54,241 bases of DNA from Rhizobium bangladeshense (lineage in GTDB: Bacteria > Pseudomonadota > Alphaproteobacteria > Rhizobiales > Rhizobiaceae), in the NCBI RefSeq assembly GCF_001662075.1, contig NZ_LYPL01000024.1, forward strand, positions 1-54,241. The letters are read 5' to 3'. Every line of letters starts with the position of its first letter. Positions within the stretch are counted from its first letter, which is position 1. This document shows positions 24,562 through 32,728 of the stretch, one piece after another. A model generated the notes under the pieces. It saw only the letters and a program-made list of their open reading frames with translations. It ran no database searches and was not told where the DNA came from. Made by a program: the position numbers and the translations under genes.

Positions 24562-24635
24562 AATTCTTGCTTGAAACCGCTCCTCTCGGTCTCGCCATCG
24601 AGCATTAGACGGCAAGCGGCAAAAGTCAATAAGAA

Positions 24636-24649
24636 ATGAAACGTTTCAT
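24636..24649. promoter_or_regulatory. LacI-type operator 2
   Basis: This is an identical copy of the 14-bp palindrome at 24548, with centres 88 bases apart. It lies 132 bases before the ATPase gene. Two equal operators in one divergent promoter region would allow repression by looping. Confidence 0.85.
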
Positions 24650-24780
24650 GGAGGAGGTCTCACGGTCTCTCGGGCAGCGGCGCAACGCGGTTGCCTCGAG
24701 CCCAATGCCCGTGGATATTGTTACGCGATGCATATCCCTTGGGCCGCCCCTGGGGTGGCCGGAAAGCGATTGGGAGGAAT

Positions 24781-25848
24781 ATGGCTGAGGTTAATATTTC
24801 GGAGGCGCGTAAGGCCTACGGCGCCCTAAACATCCTGCACGGCGTCGATATCGAAATTCGCGACGGCGAGTTCGTGGTGCTGGTCGGCCCGTCCGGCTGC
24901 GGCAAGTCGACCTTGCTGCGCATGGTCGCCGGCCTCGAAAGCATCACAGGCGGCACCATCTCGATCGGCGGAAAGGTCGTCAACAATCTGCCGCCGAAGG
25001 ACCGCGACATTGCGATGGTCTTCCAGAGCTACGCGCTCTATCCGCACAAGACCGTTGCCGAAAACATGGTCTTTGCGCTGCGCCTGCAGAAGCAGCCGGC
25101 CGATGTCATCAAACAACGGCTGCAGGCGGCGGCCGAAACCCTCGACCTCGTGCCCTATCTTGACCGCTATCCGCGCCAGCTTTCCGGCGGCCAGCGGCAA
25201 CGCGTGGCGATGGGACGCGCCATCGTCCGGTCGCCGCAGGTCTTCCTGTTCGACGAGCCCCTGTCGAATCTTGATGCCAAGCTGCGCGTGCAGATGCGCA
25301 AAGAGATCAAGGAGCTCCACCAAAGGCTGAGGACCACGACGATCTACGTCACCCATGACCAGGTCGAGGCGATGACCATGGCCGACAAGATCGTGGTCAT
25401 GCAGGGCGGCAAGATCGAGCAGACCGGAACGCCCCTGGAGCTCTACGATCGTCCGCGCAATACGTTCGTGGCGACTTTCATCGGCTCGCCGTCGATGAAT
25501 CTGCTGAAAGGTCGCTATAAGGCCGATGGTGCGGTCTTCGTCACCGAGACCGGCGACGAGATTGCACTCGGTTTCACGCCGGAGGCGTCCGATGGACAGG
25601 CCGTGCTTCTCGGCGTGCGGCCCGAACATCTGTCTCTCATCCCGGGCGGCCTGGAGACCACCGTCAACGTCACCGAACCCACCGGCCACGAGACGATGGT
25701 GTTTCTGCGCTACGGGTCCGGCGAGCTTGTCGCGGTGTTGTCCGAACGTCACGATTTCGAGCCGGGGCAGGTCGTGACGATAGCGGCCCGGCCGGGCAAG
25801 CTTCATCTGTTCGATGCGGAATCCGGCAAGACGCTGCGGCGGGACTGA
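24781..25848 (+). CDS. Sugar ABC transporter ATP-binding protein (UgpC/MsmK type)
   Basis: This 355-residue ATPase has Walker A GPSGCGKST, signature LSGGQRQRVAMGRAI, Walker B VFLFDEPLSNLDAKL, the H-loop in YVTHDQVEAMT, and a C-terminal OB-type TOBE domain, as in CUT1 ATPases. The ATG at 24781 has GGAGG upstream; the longer frame is not needed. It is transcribed opposite to its binding protein and permeases, so the transporter depends on two divergent promoters under one LacI control. Confidence 0.95.
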   Translation: MAEVNISEARKAYGALNILHGVDIEIRDGEFVVLVGPSGCGKSTLLRMVAGLESITGGTISIGGKVVNNLPPKDRDIAMVFQSYALYPHKTVAENMVFALRLQKQPADVIKQRLQAAAETLDLVPYLDRYPRQLSGGQRQRVAMGRAIVRSPQVFLFDEPLSNLDAKLRVQMRKEIKELHQRLRTTTIYVTHDQVEAMTMADKIVVMQGGKIEQTGTPLELYDRPRNTFVATFIGSPSMNLLKGRYKADGAVFVTETGDEIALGFTPEASDGQAVLLGVRPEHLSLIPGGLETTVNVTEPTGHETMVFLRYGSGELVAVLSERHDFEPGQVVTIAARPGKLHLFDAESGKTLRRD

Positions 25849-25926
25849 CGTCCGGGACGTCCCGTCGATCTGCAGGCGCAGGCGGGCGAGGAGCCGCGAC
25901 GATTCCCGCAAAAGCCGCTTCGCCAT

Positions 25927-26906
25927 TCATGGCGTAAGAACGGCCGCCCCGCTCAACCGGCCGGTGCGCAGATCGTCGAGCGCCCGGTTGGCGTCGGCAA
26001 GCGAATAGCCGGTCGTGTGCGTCTTGACGCCTGCCTGACGGGCAACGGGAAAGAATTCCTCCGCGTCGCCACGGGTGAGATTTGCCACCGAAACCACGCT
26101 TCTTTCGCCCCAGATCAAGGCATAGGGCATCTCTGGGATATCGCTCATATGAATGCCTCCGCAGACGACCCTGCCTCCCTTTCGCACCGCCTTCAAGGCG
26201 GCCGGCACGAGCGCTCCGACCGGAGCGAAGATGATGGCTGCATCGAGCATGACGGGCGGACGCTCGTCAGAGCCTCCCGCCCAGACCGCGCCGAGGCTGA
26301 GGGCGAAACGGCGAGCCGTATCATCGCCTGCCCTCGAAAACGCGTAGACGTCGCGGCCCTGCCAGACGCAGACCTGGGTGATGATATGAGCGGCCGCGCC
26401 GAACCCGTACAGCCCGATCCTCATGCCGTCGCCAGCTTTCTTCAATGAACGCCATCCTATGAGACCGGCGCAGAGCAGCGGCGCGAGCGCGACGGGATCA
26501 GCCAGCTCGTCCAGTGCGAAGGCATAATCGGCATCTGCGACGACATGGGTGGCGAAACCGCCATCGCGCGTGTAGCCGGTAAATTGCGGCTGGTCGCAAA
26601 GGTTCTCCTCTCCGTTGCGGCAGAAGGAGCAGCCGCCGCACGTATTGCCGAGCCAGGCTACGCCGACCCTTTGTCCGATCCGCAACGTGGAGACTCCCTG
26701 CCCGACCGCTTCGACGATGCCCTCTCATGGCCGGGAACGAGCGGAAGCTTCGGGCTGGCAAGGTCGCCGTCGCATACCTGGAGATCCGTCCTGCAGACGG
26801 CGCAGGCCTCCACCCTCAGCATCAATTCTCCCTTTCCCGGCACGGGATCGGGCCGCTCGACCGGACGAAGAGGTGACCCGGTCGCTTCGAGGATCATTGC
26901 CTTCAT
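25927..26906 (-). pseudogene. Zinc-dependent alcohol dehydrogenase, frameshifted
   Basis: The ATG at 26906 has a strong AGGAGG site. The N-part MKAMILEATGSPLRPVERPD reads through CAVCRTDLQVCDG to PLVPGHE; the frame then breaks near 26720-26726. The following frame continues GIVEAVGQGVSTLRIGQRVG with the structural zinc cysteines CGGCSFCRNGEENLC and the Rossmann part GLYGFGAAAHI, to a normal end at 25927. Restored, the protein would be about 326 residues, a medium-chain alcohol dehydrogenase of the AdhA/propanol-preferring type. As it stands neither half should be active. An intact relative lies 1.1 kb away at 28001. A sequencing error at the junction cannot be excluded. Confidence 0.78.
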
Positions 26907-26966
26907 CAGTTCCTCCTCATCTGCGGCGCCCCTTCCCGGAAACGCCGGCCGGAGCATATTGCGCAT

Positions 26967-27803
26967 TCAATGCGCGAGAAAGAGCGGACGATCGGCGTTC
27001 TCGAGCATAAAGCGGGTGACCCCGCCGAAGATGCGCTCGCGCATGCGCGAGTGGCGGTAAGCGCCCATGACGATCATCTCGGCGCCGATGTCGCGGGCAT
27101 GACGGCATAGCACCTCGCCCACCGTCCGGCCGCCGCTCGCCAGCACCTGGAGGGTTGCCCTGACGCCATGCCGTGCGAGATAGGCGGCGATATCGGCGCC
27201 CGGTTCCTCGCCGTTGGCGTTGGTCGAAGCCTGCGGATCGACAATGGTGATATCGACCATGTCGGCCTGGACCAGCAGTTCCATCGCCGCACGGATCGCG
27301 CGCCCTGCCTCGTCCCGCGAATCCCAGGCGATCATGACGCTGCGCGGTTCAAGCGTTGATGCATGGCCCGCCGGCGTCAGGAAGACCGGCGCCGTCGATT
27401 GGAAAAGCGCGCCTTCCAGGGCGGATCGGCCGAGGGCCTCGTCGCTGCGGGCACGGCTGCCGATCAGCACCAGATCCGCATAACGCGCCCGTTCGCCGAT
27501 CTGCGTATCGGCCCAACCAAGTTCGGCATAGAGTGTCTCGACGCCGAAGGAAATGCCCTGCGGCTCGAGCAGAGCCCCTATCTTCGCCGCCTGCTCTTCG
27601 AGCCTTGCGACATCGCTCCGGCGCTCCTCCAGCCAGGAATTCAGGACGATTTCTCCGTAGCCGGCGATCGGCGGCGGAGAGATAAGCGAAACCACCAGCA
27701 CGGAAAGATGGGCCTTTGCCTGCCGGCAAAGTTCGACAGCCGAACGGATGTCGTCGGCGCCCTGATTGACGCCGATAATATTCAATATGGTCTTGAATGG
27801 CAT
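26967..27803 (-). CDS. Universal stress protein, tandem Usp domains
   Basis: This 278-residue protein has two UspA-like halves. The second ends with the ATP-binding-type signature VMGAYRHSRMRERIFGGVTR (compare G-x2-G-x9-G-S/T). The first half has LVLIGSRARSDEA. Such proteins help cells survive energy or oxygen limitation; the biochemical function is mostly unknown. The gene lies 60 bases before the broken dehydrogenase and has an anaerobox 69 bases upstream, shared with the intact dehydrogenase. Confidence 0.9.
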   Translation of the reverse strand: MPFKTILNIIGVNQGADDIRSAVELCRQAKAHLSVLVVSLISPPPIAGYGEIVLNSWLEERRSDVARLEEQAAKIGALLEPQGISFGVETLYAELGWADTQIGERARYADLVLIGSRARSDEALGRSALEGALFQSTAPVFLTPAGHASTLEPRSVMIAWDSRDEAGRAIRAAMELLVQADMVDITIVDPQASTNANGEEPGADIAAYLARHGVRATLQVLASGGRTVGEVLCRHARDIGAEMIVMGAYRHSRMRERIFGGVTRFMLENADRPLFLAH

Positions 27804-27871
27804 GATCCTACTCTCTTCTCGCTATCGGATGCGGGACACGGGCAGGATGATCCCCGAAGGCGAAGCACGCT

Positions 27872-27885
27872 TTGATCGACGTCAA
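27872..27885. promoter_or_regulatory. Anaerobox between Usp and alcohol dehydrogenase genes
   Basis: TTGATCGACGTCAA fits the FixK/FNR consensus. It lies 69 bases before the leftward Usp gene and 116 bases before the rightward dehydrogenase, in a 197-base divergent gap, so it may drive one or both. Confidence 0.85.
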
Positions 27886-28000
27886 GCTCGGGCACGAATC
27901 GGCCCGATCTTCCGCCTTTTTCCTTGCGATGGGTCAATGTGCGAGGCGCACGCGCCATGCATCATCCGCGCCGGACAAACATGGTGAAGGGATAAAGATC

Positions 28001-29068
28001 ATGCCGAGCAAGATGATGAAGGCGGCGGTGGTGCGCGAATTCGGCAAGCCGCTCGCAATCGAATGCGTGCCAGTCCCTGTCCCAGGCGCGGGCGAAATTC
28101 TGGTGGAGGTCGTCGCCTGCGGCGTATGCCATACCGATCTGCATGCCGCAGAGGGCGATTGGCCAATCAAGCCAATGCCTCCGTTCATCCCCGGGCACGA
28201 AGCAGCCGGCATTGTCGCCGCCCTCGGTCCCGGCGTCACCGAATTCAAGGAAGGCGATGCTGTCGGCGTTGCCTGGCTGCATGATGCATGCCTGCGTTGC
28301 GAATATTGCGAAACCGGCTGGGAAACCCTTTGCGAGCACCAGCACAATACCGGCTACAGCTGCAACGGCGGCTTTGCCGAATATGTCATCGCCTCGGCCG
28401 CCTTCGCCGCCCGCCTGCCCGCCCGTGTCGATTTCGCCGAGATCGCGCCGATCCTCTGCGCCGGCGTGACGACTTACAAGGGACTGAAGGAAACCGAGGC
28501 GCGGCCCGGTGAGTGGGTGGCGATTTCAGGCGTCGGCGGCCTCGGCCATGTCGCGATCCAATATGCCAAGGCCATGGGTCTCAAGGTCATCGCCCTTGAT
28601 ATCGCAGCCGCCAAGCTCGAACTCGCCCGCCATGTCGGCGCCGATCTCGCGCTGAACGCGCTTTCCGAGGATACGCTGGAGACGGTGCTGAAGGCGACGA
28701 GCGGCGGCGCGCATGGCGTTCTTGTCACCGCCGTCTCGCCACCGGCCTTCTCCCAGGCTCTCGGCATGGTGCGTCGCAAGGGTACCGTCAGCCTCGTCGG
28801 TTTGCCGCCGGGCAATTTTCCGACACCGATCTTCGATGTCGTGCTGAAGCGCATCACAGTCCGCGGTTCGATCGTCGGAACGCGCCGCGACCTCGACGAA
28901 GCGCTTGCCTTTGCCGCGGACGGCCGGATCCGGGCCGAGATCGGCAAGGTGCCGCTCGACGACGTCAACGATATTTTCGCCGGCCTTAAGGCGGGAACGA
29001 TCGAGGGCCGCATGGTGCTCGATATCGCAGGACAGGCATCCGCAGCGGCGGAGCAGTCCGCCGCATAG
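28001..29068 (+). CDS. Zinc-dependent alcohol dehydrogenase (AdhP type)
   Basis: This 355-residue medium-chain dehydrogenase has catalytic zinc ligands in CGVCHTDLHAAEGDW and PGHEAAG, structural zinc cysteines in CLRCEYCETGWETLC, and NAD-binding GVGGLGHVAIQYAKAMG. It resembles ethanol-active AdhP, which reduces or oxidises short alcohols with NAD(H). The ATG at 28001 is chosen for its AAGGG site; ATGs at 28013 and 28016 are also in frame. A nearby anaerobox suggests use under low oxygen, perhaps to dispose of reducing power. The 270 bases after it contain nothing I recognise. Confidence 0.93.
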   Translation: MPSKMMKAAVVREFGKPLAIECVPVPVPGAGEILVEVVACGVCHTDLHAAEGDWPIKPMPPFIPGHEAAGIVAALGPGVTEFKEGDAVGVAWLHDACLRCEYCETGWETLCEHQHNTGYSCNGGFAEYVIASAAFAARLPARVDFAEIAPILCAGVTTYKGLKETEARPGEWVAISGVGGLGHVAIQYAKAMGLKVIALDIAAAKLELARHVGADLALNALSEDTLETVLKATSGGAHGVLVTAVSPPAFSQALGMVRRKGTVSLVGLPPGNFPTPIFDVVLKRITVRGSIVGTRRDLDEALAFAADGRIRAEIGKVPLDDVNDIFAGLKAGTIEGRMVLDIAGQASAAAEQSAA

Positions 29069-29338
29069 CCTGCCCGTAGCCGCGGCTTTTCCTGCAGGGG
29101 GGCCGCGGGGACGTTCGCAAAAGACTGCGGCGGATGTCCGCATTTTTGTCAGCGCCGCAGCTCATCTTTGACGTCATGCGGGCCACGCCATCGGCGGATG
29201 CGCCTCGACCGTTTCGCCAGCGCCATGGCCTTGGCTTCGCCGGCCTCTGTGATCGGTTCCGCGGCCTTACCGGTATCGACAATGCGATCCGGGCGCCGCC
29301 AGTTCCGAAGCCGGTTCTCGAACACCGTACCCGGAGCC

Positions 29339-30163
29339 TCAATGCGACAGCAGGACAGGCAGGGTGATGTTGGTCAGCACGGCCCGCGTGGCACCGCCGA
29401 GCACGAATTCACGCAGGCGCGAATGGCCGAAGCCGCCCATGACGAGAAGGTCCGCCCGCATTTCGCAGGCCTTGCTCTGCAATACTTCTCCGACCGGCTC
29501 GCCGCGGGCGCGCAGCCGTGATGCCTCCGCCTTCACGCCGCTCTTGAGCATATTCTCGATGAGATAATCGCCTGACTCGTATGTCACCGGCTTCTCGTCC
29601 ATGACGGAGAGCAGGAAGACCTTGGACGCCCGCTCCAGGAAGGCCGAGGCGTCGTGGGCGGCCCGCGCGGCGGCGCGGCTGCCGTCCCAGGCGATGGCGA
29701 TGTGATCCATCCGGCCGCCGAAAGGCGCGGGCGGATAAAGGATGAGCGGCCGACCGGATCCGAACAGCACCGCCTCGACGATCGGACGGGACAGTGCCGC
29801 CAGTTCCAGAAGCACGAGATCGTAGGCGCGCGCGGCTTCTGCCAGCGCTTCGACGACGAAGGGCTCCTCAACCTTGATCTCGCGCGTACGCAGGTCGACG
29901 GAAGCTGCCTTTGCCTCGTCCACTGCCTTCTGCGTCAGCACCGAAGCGCGCTTGCGGCTTAGCGCTCCGGCCTCCCGCGCCATCTGTGCCGCATCGATGA
30001 TCAGCGAGGACAGCGTATTGGAGACGTGGGGAATGGTAATCTCGACCGCACAGACCGTCAGCGTCGCCTGCATGTGACGCGCAAGGGCGACGGCGTTGGC
30101 GACCATGAATTCCGATGTCGCATCCGGATAGGTGAGGAGTGGAAGAAAGATATGGCGTTTCAT
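29339..30163 (-). CDS. Universal stress protein
   Basis: This 274-residue Usp-family protein starts at ATG 30163 (MKRHIFLPLLTYPDATSEFM) and ends with the nucleotide-site signature VMGGFGHSRLREFVLGGATR. It has two Usp halves like the protein at 26967 but is divergent from it. An anaerobox lies 104 bases upstream. The open frame reaches 30841, but there is no start or homology beyond the ATG chosen. It is likely part of the low-oxygen stress set of this region. Confidence 0.9.
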   Translation of the reverse strand: MKRHIFLPLLTYPDATSEFMVANAVALARHMQATLTVCAVEITIPHVSNTLSSLIIDAAQMAREAGALSRKRASVLTQKAVDEAKAASVDLRTREIKVEEPFVVEALAEAARAYDLVLLELAALSRPIVEAVLFGSGRPLILYPPAPFGGRMDHIAIAWDGSRAAARAAHDASAFLERASKVFLLSVMDEKPVTYESGDYLIENMLKSGVKAEASRLRARGEPVGEVLQSKACEMRADLLVMGGFGHSRLREFVLGGATRAVLTNITLPVLLSH

Positions 30164-30266
30164 GGTGTACTCCACAGCAGAGAGTGGGTGTCTGATACCC
30201 ATACTCTGGCGCTCTGCCGGAATTGCGCATTGATATGCCTCAAATCGAACGTCTCGCAAGCACGCA

Positions 30267-30280
30267 TTGACGCGGATCAA
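30267..30280 (-). promoter_or_regulatory. Anaerobox upstream of the second Usp gene
   Basis: TTGACGCGGATCAA matches the FixK/FNR consensus, 104 bases before the Usp start and 115 bases before the DksA-type gene on the other strand. Confidence 0.82.
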
Positions 30281-30394
30281 TGCAGCATTCCCCGACGGCC
30301 GTAGAGTGACCGCCACTGTTCGATAACCGACTGTCGGTCGGTTGAATGGACTGGCAGAGGCCGGCATGGGCCGCCCGTTCCCGGGAAGCGATCG

Positions 30395-30733
30395 GTGAAG
30401 CACGAAGATCTGGAAGACAAACTGAAAACCGCGAAAGCGGACCTGCAACGCCGGCTGTCGGCGATCGACGCCGATCTCGGCACCGCGCTGGACCCGGATA
30501 GCGAAGATCGCGTTACCCAGCTCGAAAACGATCAGGTGCTGATGGAAATGCGAAGGGAAGCGGGTGCGCAAATCCAGCTGATTGACGCAGCCCTTGAGCG
30601 TCTGAAACACGGGACGTTCGGACGCTGTGTCAGCTGTCTCGCCCCCATCGAGACCGCCCGACTGGATGCTATTCCCTACACGCCCTACTGCGCGACCTGT
30701 GCTCGCCTGGCGGATGAGAGGCGTTCCTCTTAG
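30395..30733 (+). CDS. DksA/TraR-type zinc-finger protein
   Basis: This 112-residue protein has a coiled-coil-like N-terminal half (residues 1-75) and a C-terminal four-cysteine zinc finger, CVSCLAPIETARLDAIPYTP followed by YCATC, in the C-x2-C-x17-C-x2-C pattern of DksA/TraR. Such proteins enter the RNA polymerase secondary channel and adjust transcription, often with ppGpp. The best start is GTG 30395, with GGGAAG upstream; no ATG in frame fits. It is shorter than DksA (about 150 residues), as in TraR-like forms. It is divergent from the Usp gene. Confidence 0.88.
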   Translation: MKHEDLEDKLKTAKADLQRRLSAIDADLGTALDPDSEDRVTQLENDQVLMEMRREAGAQIQLIDAALERLKHGTFGRCVSCLAPIETARLDAIPYTPYCATCARLADERRSS

Positions 30734-30827
30734 GCTGGACAGGGAGCGCCGCCGACTCATGCTGGTTCCTCCTGTCACGACTTCGATGCTTAAGCCCTCA
30801 GCCGGGCATGATCGATCCAAGGCGAAA

Positions 30828-30841
30828 TTGCTCTTTATCAA
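30828..30841 (+). promoter_or_regulatory. Degenerate anaerobox upstream of the PNPOx-like gene
   Basis: TTGCTCTTTATCAA differs from the consensus by one base (C for A at position 4). It lies 57 bases before the PNPOx-like start, a normal distance for an activator site. One half-site is perfect. Confidence 0.45.
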
Positions 30842-30898
30842 TGCGCGAAATGAGCGTTGGCCTAGAGTGACTCCTCGATCAGTCGAGAGGAGCGTCTC

Positions 30899-31354
30899 AT
30901 GTCATTGGGTTTACGGGAATTCACGCTGGCTGAATGCTATGCCATGCTGGAAGAAGCACGATTTGGGCATCTGGCCTGCTGCAAAGACGGCCAACCATAT
31001 GTCGTGCCGATCTATTTCTCTTACGAAAAAGGCGTCGCATACTGTTTTTCGATGCCCGGCCGCAAACTGGAATGGATGCGGGAAAACCACAAGGTCTGCC
31101 TTCAGGTGGATAAGCGCGTGGGCAGAGGCTGGACGAGCGTCATCGCCGAAGGAAAGTTTGAGGAATTTCCCGATACGGAAATCTGGCGCGGCGAACGCCA
31201 CCACGCCTGGGAAATGTTGCAGAAGCACTCTGATTGGTGGGAAGTCGGTTCGCTCAAGCCGAAAGAGCTTCCGGTGCTCGTCGAATCTCCGCACATCTTC
31301 TTTGGAATCCTTGTCCGGAAACTGTCAGGCCGCGCCGCTTTTGCCATCGACTAG
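30899..31354 (+). CDS. Pyridoxamine 5'-phosphate oxidase-like flavoprotein
   Basis: This 151-residue protein has the FMN-binding split-barrel pattern: MLEEARFGHLACCKDGQPYV, then PIYFSYEKGVAYCFSMPGRK, then a conserved WTSVIAEGKFEEF. It belongs with PNPOx-like and NimA-like proteins, which bind FMN or heme-type cofactors; the substrate is unknown. The ATG at 30899 has GAGG upstream. A degenerate anaerobox lies before it, and it sits among stress genes, so a redox role at low oxygen is plausible. Confidence 0.85.
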   Translation: MSLGLREFTLAECYAMLEEARFGHLACCKDGQPYVVPIYFSYEKGVAYCFSMPGRKLEWMRENHKVCLQVDKRVGRGWTSVIAEGKFEEFPDTEIWRGERHHAWEMLQKHSDWWEVGSLKPKELPVLVESPHIFFGILVRKLSGRAAFAID

Positions 31355-31395
31355 AGCTTTTCCCGGCTCGTGGGCCGAACAGCTCCACCCCGGCT

Positions 31396-31409
31396 TGACC
31401 TTCGTCAAA
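31396..31409 (+). promoter_or_regulatory. Anaerobox upstream of a hypothetical gene
   Basis: TTGACCTTCGTCAA fits the FixK/FNR consensus fully. It is 110 bases before the small gene at 31519. It is the rightmost strict anaerobox of the window. Confidence 0.78.
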
Positions 31410-31518
31410 GCGAGACTGATTTAGACCTTATAAGCTGCTTCTTCACATAAGGGTGGCCGTGGACTTGCGATATGGAATTTCAGCGAGCGGAGGCCTATCA
31501 TCGGTTTGGAGGCTTTAG

Positions 31519-31845
31519 ATGCTTTCGACAGAGCGAGATTTAAAGCGGGGCGGTGAGCGCTTTCCCATTCCTTCGCAAGGCGAAGTCGAAGGCAGGCTTT
31601 TGATGTTCGAAGTGGTTGCCGTCACCTGCCTGCAGGAGCTTCTCGCAAAAACGGATCCGCATCTGGTTTTCAGGCTTCGCCGAAAGCTCATTCGCAATCT
31701 GAAGGAGAGGTGCTCGCCGTTGAAGCTCTGTGCAGACGACGAAAAGGCAGCAAAGGAGTTCGCGCTGCAGCTGTTCAGCGCCGCTCTGGAAGCGGCAGAA
31801 GCCGGGGTGCGAACCGGTAGCCAAAATCCGCAGAAGACCCGCTAG
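31519..31845 (+). CDS. Hypothetical protein, anaerobox-linked
   Basis: This 108-residue protein of unknown function starts at ATG 31519 with GGAGG upstream. It looks soluble and helical (LLMFEVVAVTCLQELLAKTD, KAAKEFALQLFSAALEAAEA) with a charged centre rich in arginine and lysine. I recognise no domain. The anaerobox 110 bases upstream and the neighbours suggest it belongs to the low-oxygen set. Confidence 0.72.
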   Translation: MLSTERDLKRGGERFPIPSQGEVEGRLLMFEVVAVTCLQELLAKTDPHLVFRLRRKLIRNLKERCSPLKLCADDEKAAKEFALQLFSAALEAAEAGVRTGSQNPQKTR

Positions 31846-31912
31846 GAGCAACTGCTCCCTCTCATCCTCGCCCTACAATCACGAGCGCCGCTGTGGGTGG
31901 AATGGGGCCGTC

Positions 31913-32664
31913 GATCCCTGGCAAATGATCAATCCCTTCGAGCTGTGGATGCTGACCATATTCGTGGCAGCGGTTTCATTTGCGGGCTATGTGACGATCA
32001 AGCTCAGCGACGCCAGGGCCGGACTGCTGCTGACGGTGCCTGCGGCGGTATCGTCTCCTCGACGGCCCTGACACTTTCCTTCGCTCGTCAATCGAAGCAG
32101 ATGTCGGCGCTATCGCCGCTGCTTTCGGCTGGAGCGATGCTGGCGGGGGCCGTATCCTTGAGCCGGGTGCTATTGATCTGCAGCGTCATCGCACCACCAG
32201 CGGTGCTGATGGAGCTTGCGGCATTCCTCGGACCGGCTGCCGCCGTGCTCGCCATCGGCGGCGGCCTCGCCGGCTTCTCGCCGCGCTCCGACGACGGTCC
32301 CGACTTTTCACCGAAAAATCCGTTGGAGGTGATGGTCGTTTTGCGCTTTGCTCTTCTGCTCGCCGTCATGACCATCGTGACGCGCGCGGCGTTGGCATAT
32401 TTCGGAACGCAGTCGCTGGTTGCCGTCGCCTTCATCACGGGCCTGGGCGATCTTGACGCGATAACCCTGTCGATCGCGAAGCTCCCGTCGTCAAACGTGC
32501 CGGCGGATGCGGCCGCGCATGCGATCACTGTCGCCGCCTTCGCCAATCTTCTTGCGAAAACCGTTCTCGCGGCGATCGCGGGAAGCTTGAGCTATGTGGT
32601 TCGGCTGGGAGTCGTGAGCGGTATTGCCACGCTCGCCGGCGTTGCCGGCTTGTTGCTGACCTAA
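31913..32664 (+). pseudogene. DUF4010/MgtC-type membrane protein, truncated and frameshifted
   Basis: The frame containing INPFELWMLTIFVAAVSFAG and TIKLSDARAGLLLT breaks near 32035. It goes on in another frame with GACGGIVSSTALTLSFARQS and hydrophobic helices to the TAA at 32664. That is the C-terminal DUF4010 part of large MgtC/SapB-family membrane proteins. The N-terminal MgtC half (about 150 residues or more) is missing altogether. The single-base loss at ACGG would restore the reading LLLTGACGG. So it is truncated at the front and broken inside, a dead gene. Confidence 0.75.
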
Positions 32665-32703
32665 GCGCGTCGCATCAAATTTAATTCATGCGAGGCGCTT
32701 TAC
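32661..32703. repeat. Degenerate palindromic intergenic repeat
   Basis: It begins with the same GCGTCGCATCAAATTT as the palindrome at 39296 and ends with an imperfect complementary arm (TGCGAGGCGCTT). It lies just past the DUF4010 remnant in a convergent spot, and may act as a two-way terminator. Confidence 0.7.
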
Positions 32704-32728
32704 TCTTTTACCACTGCTCGAAACTTTC

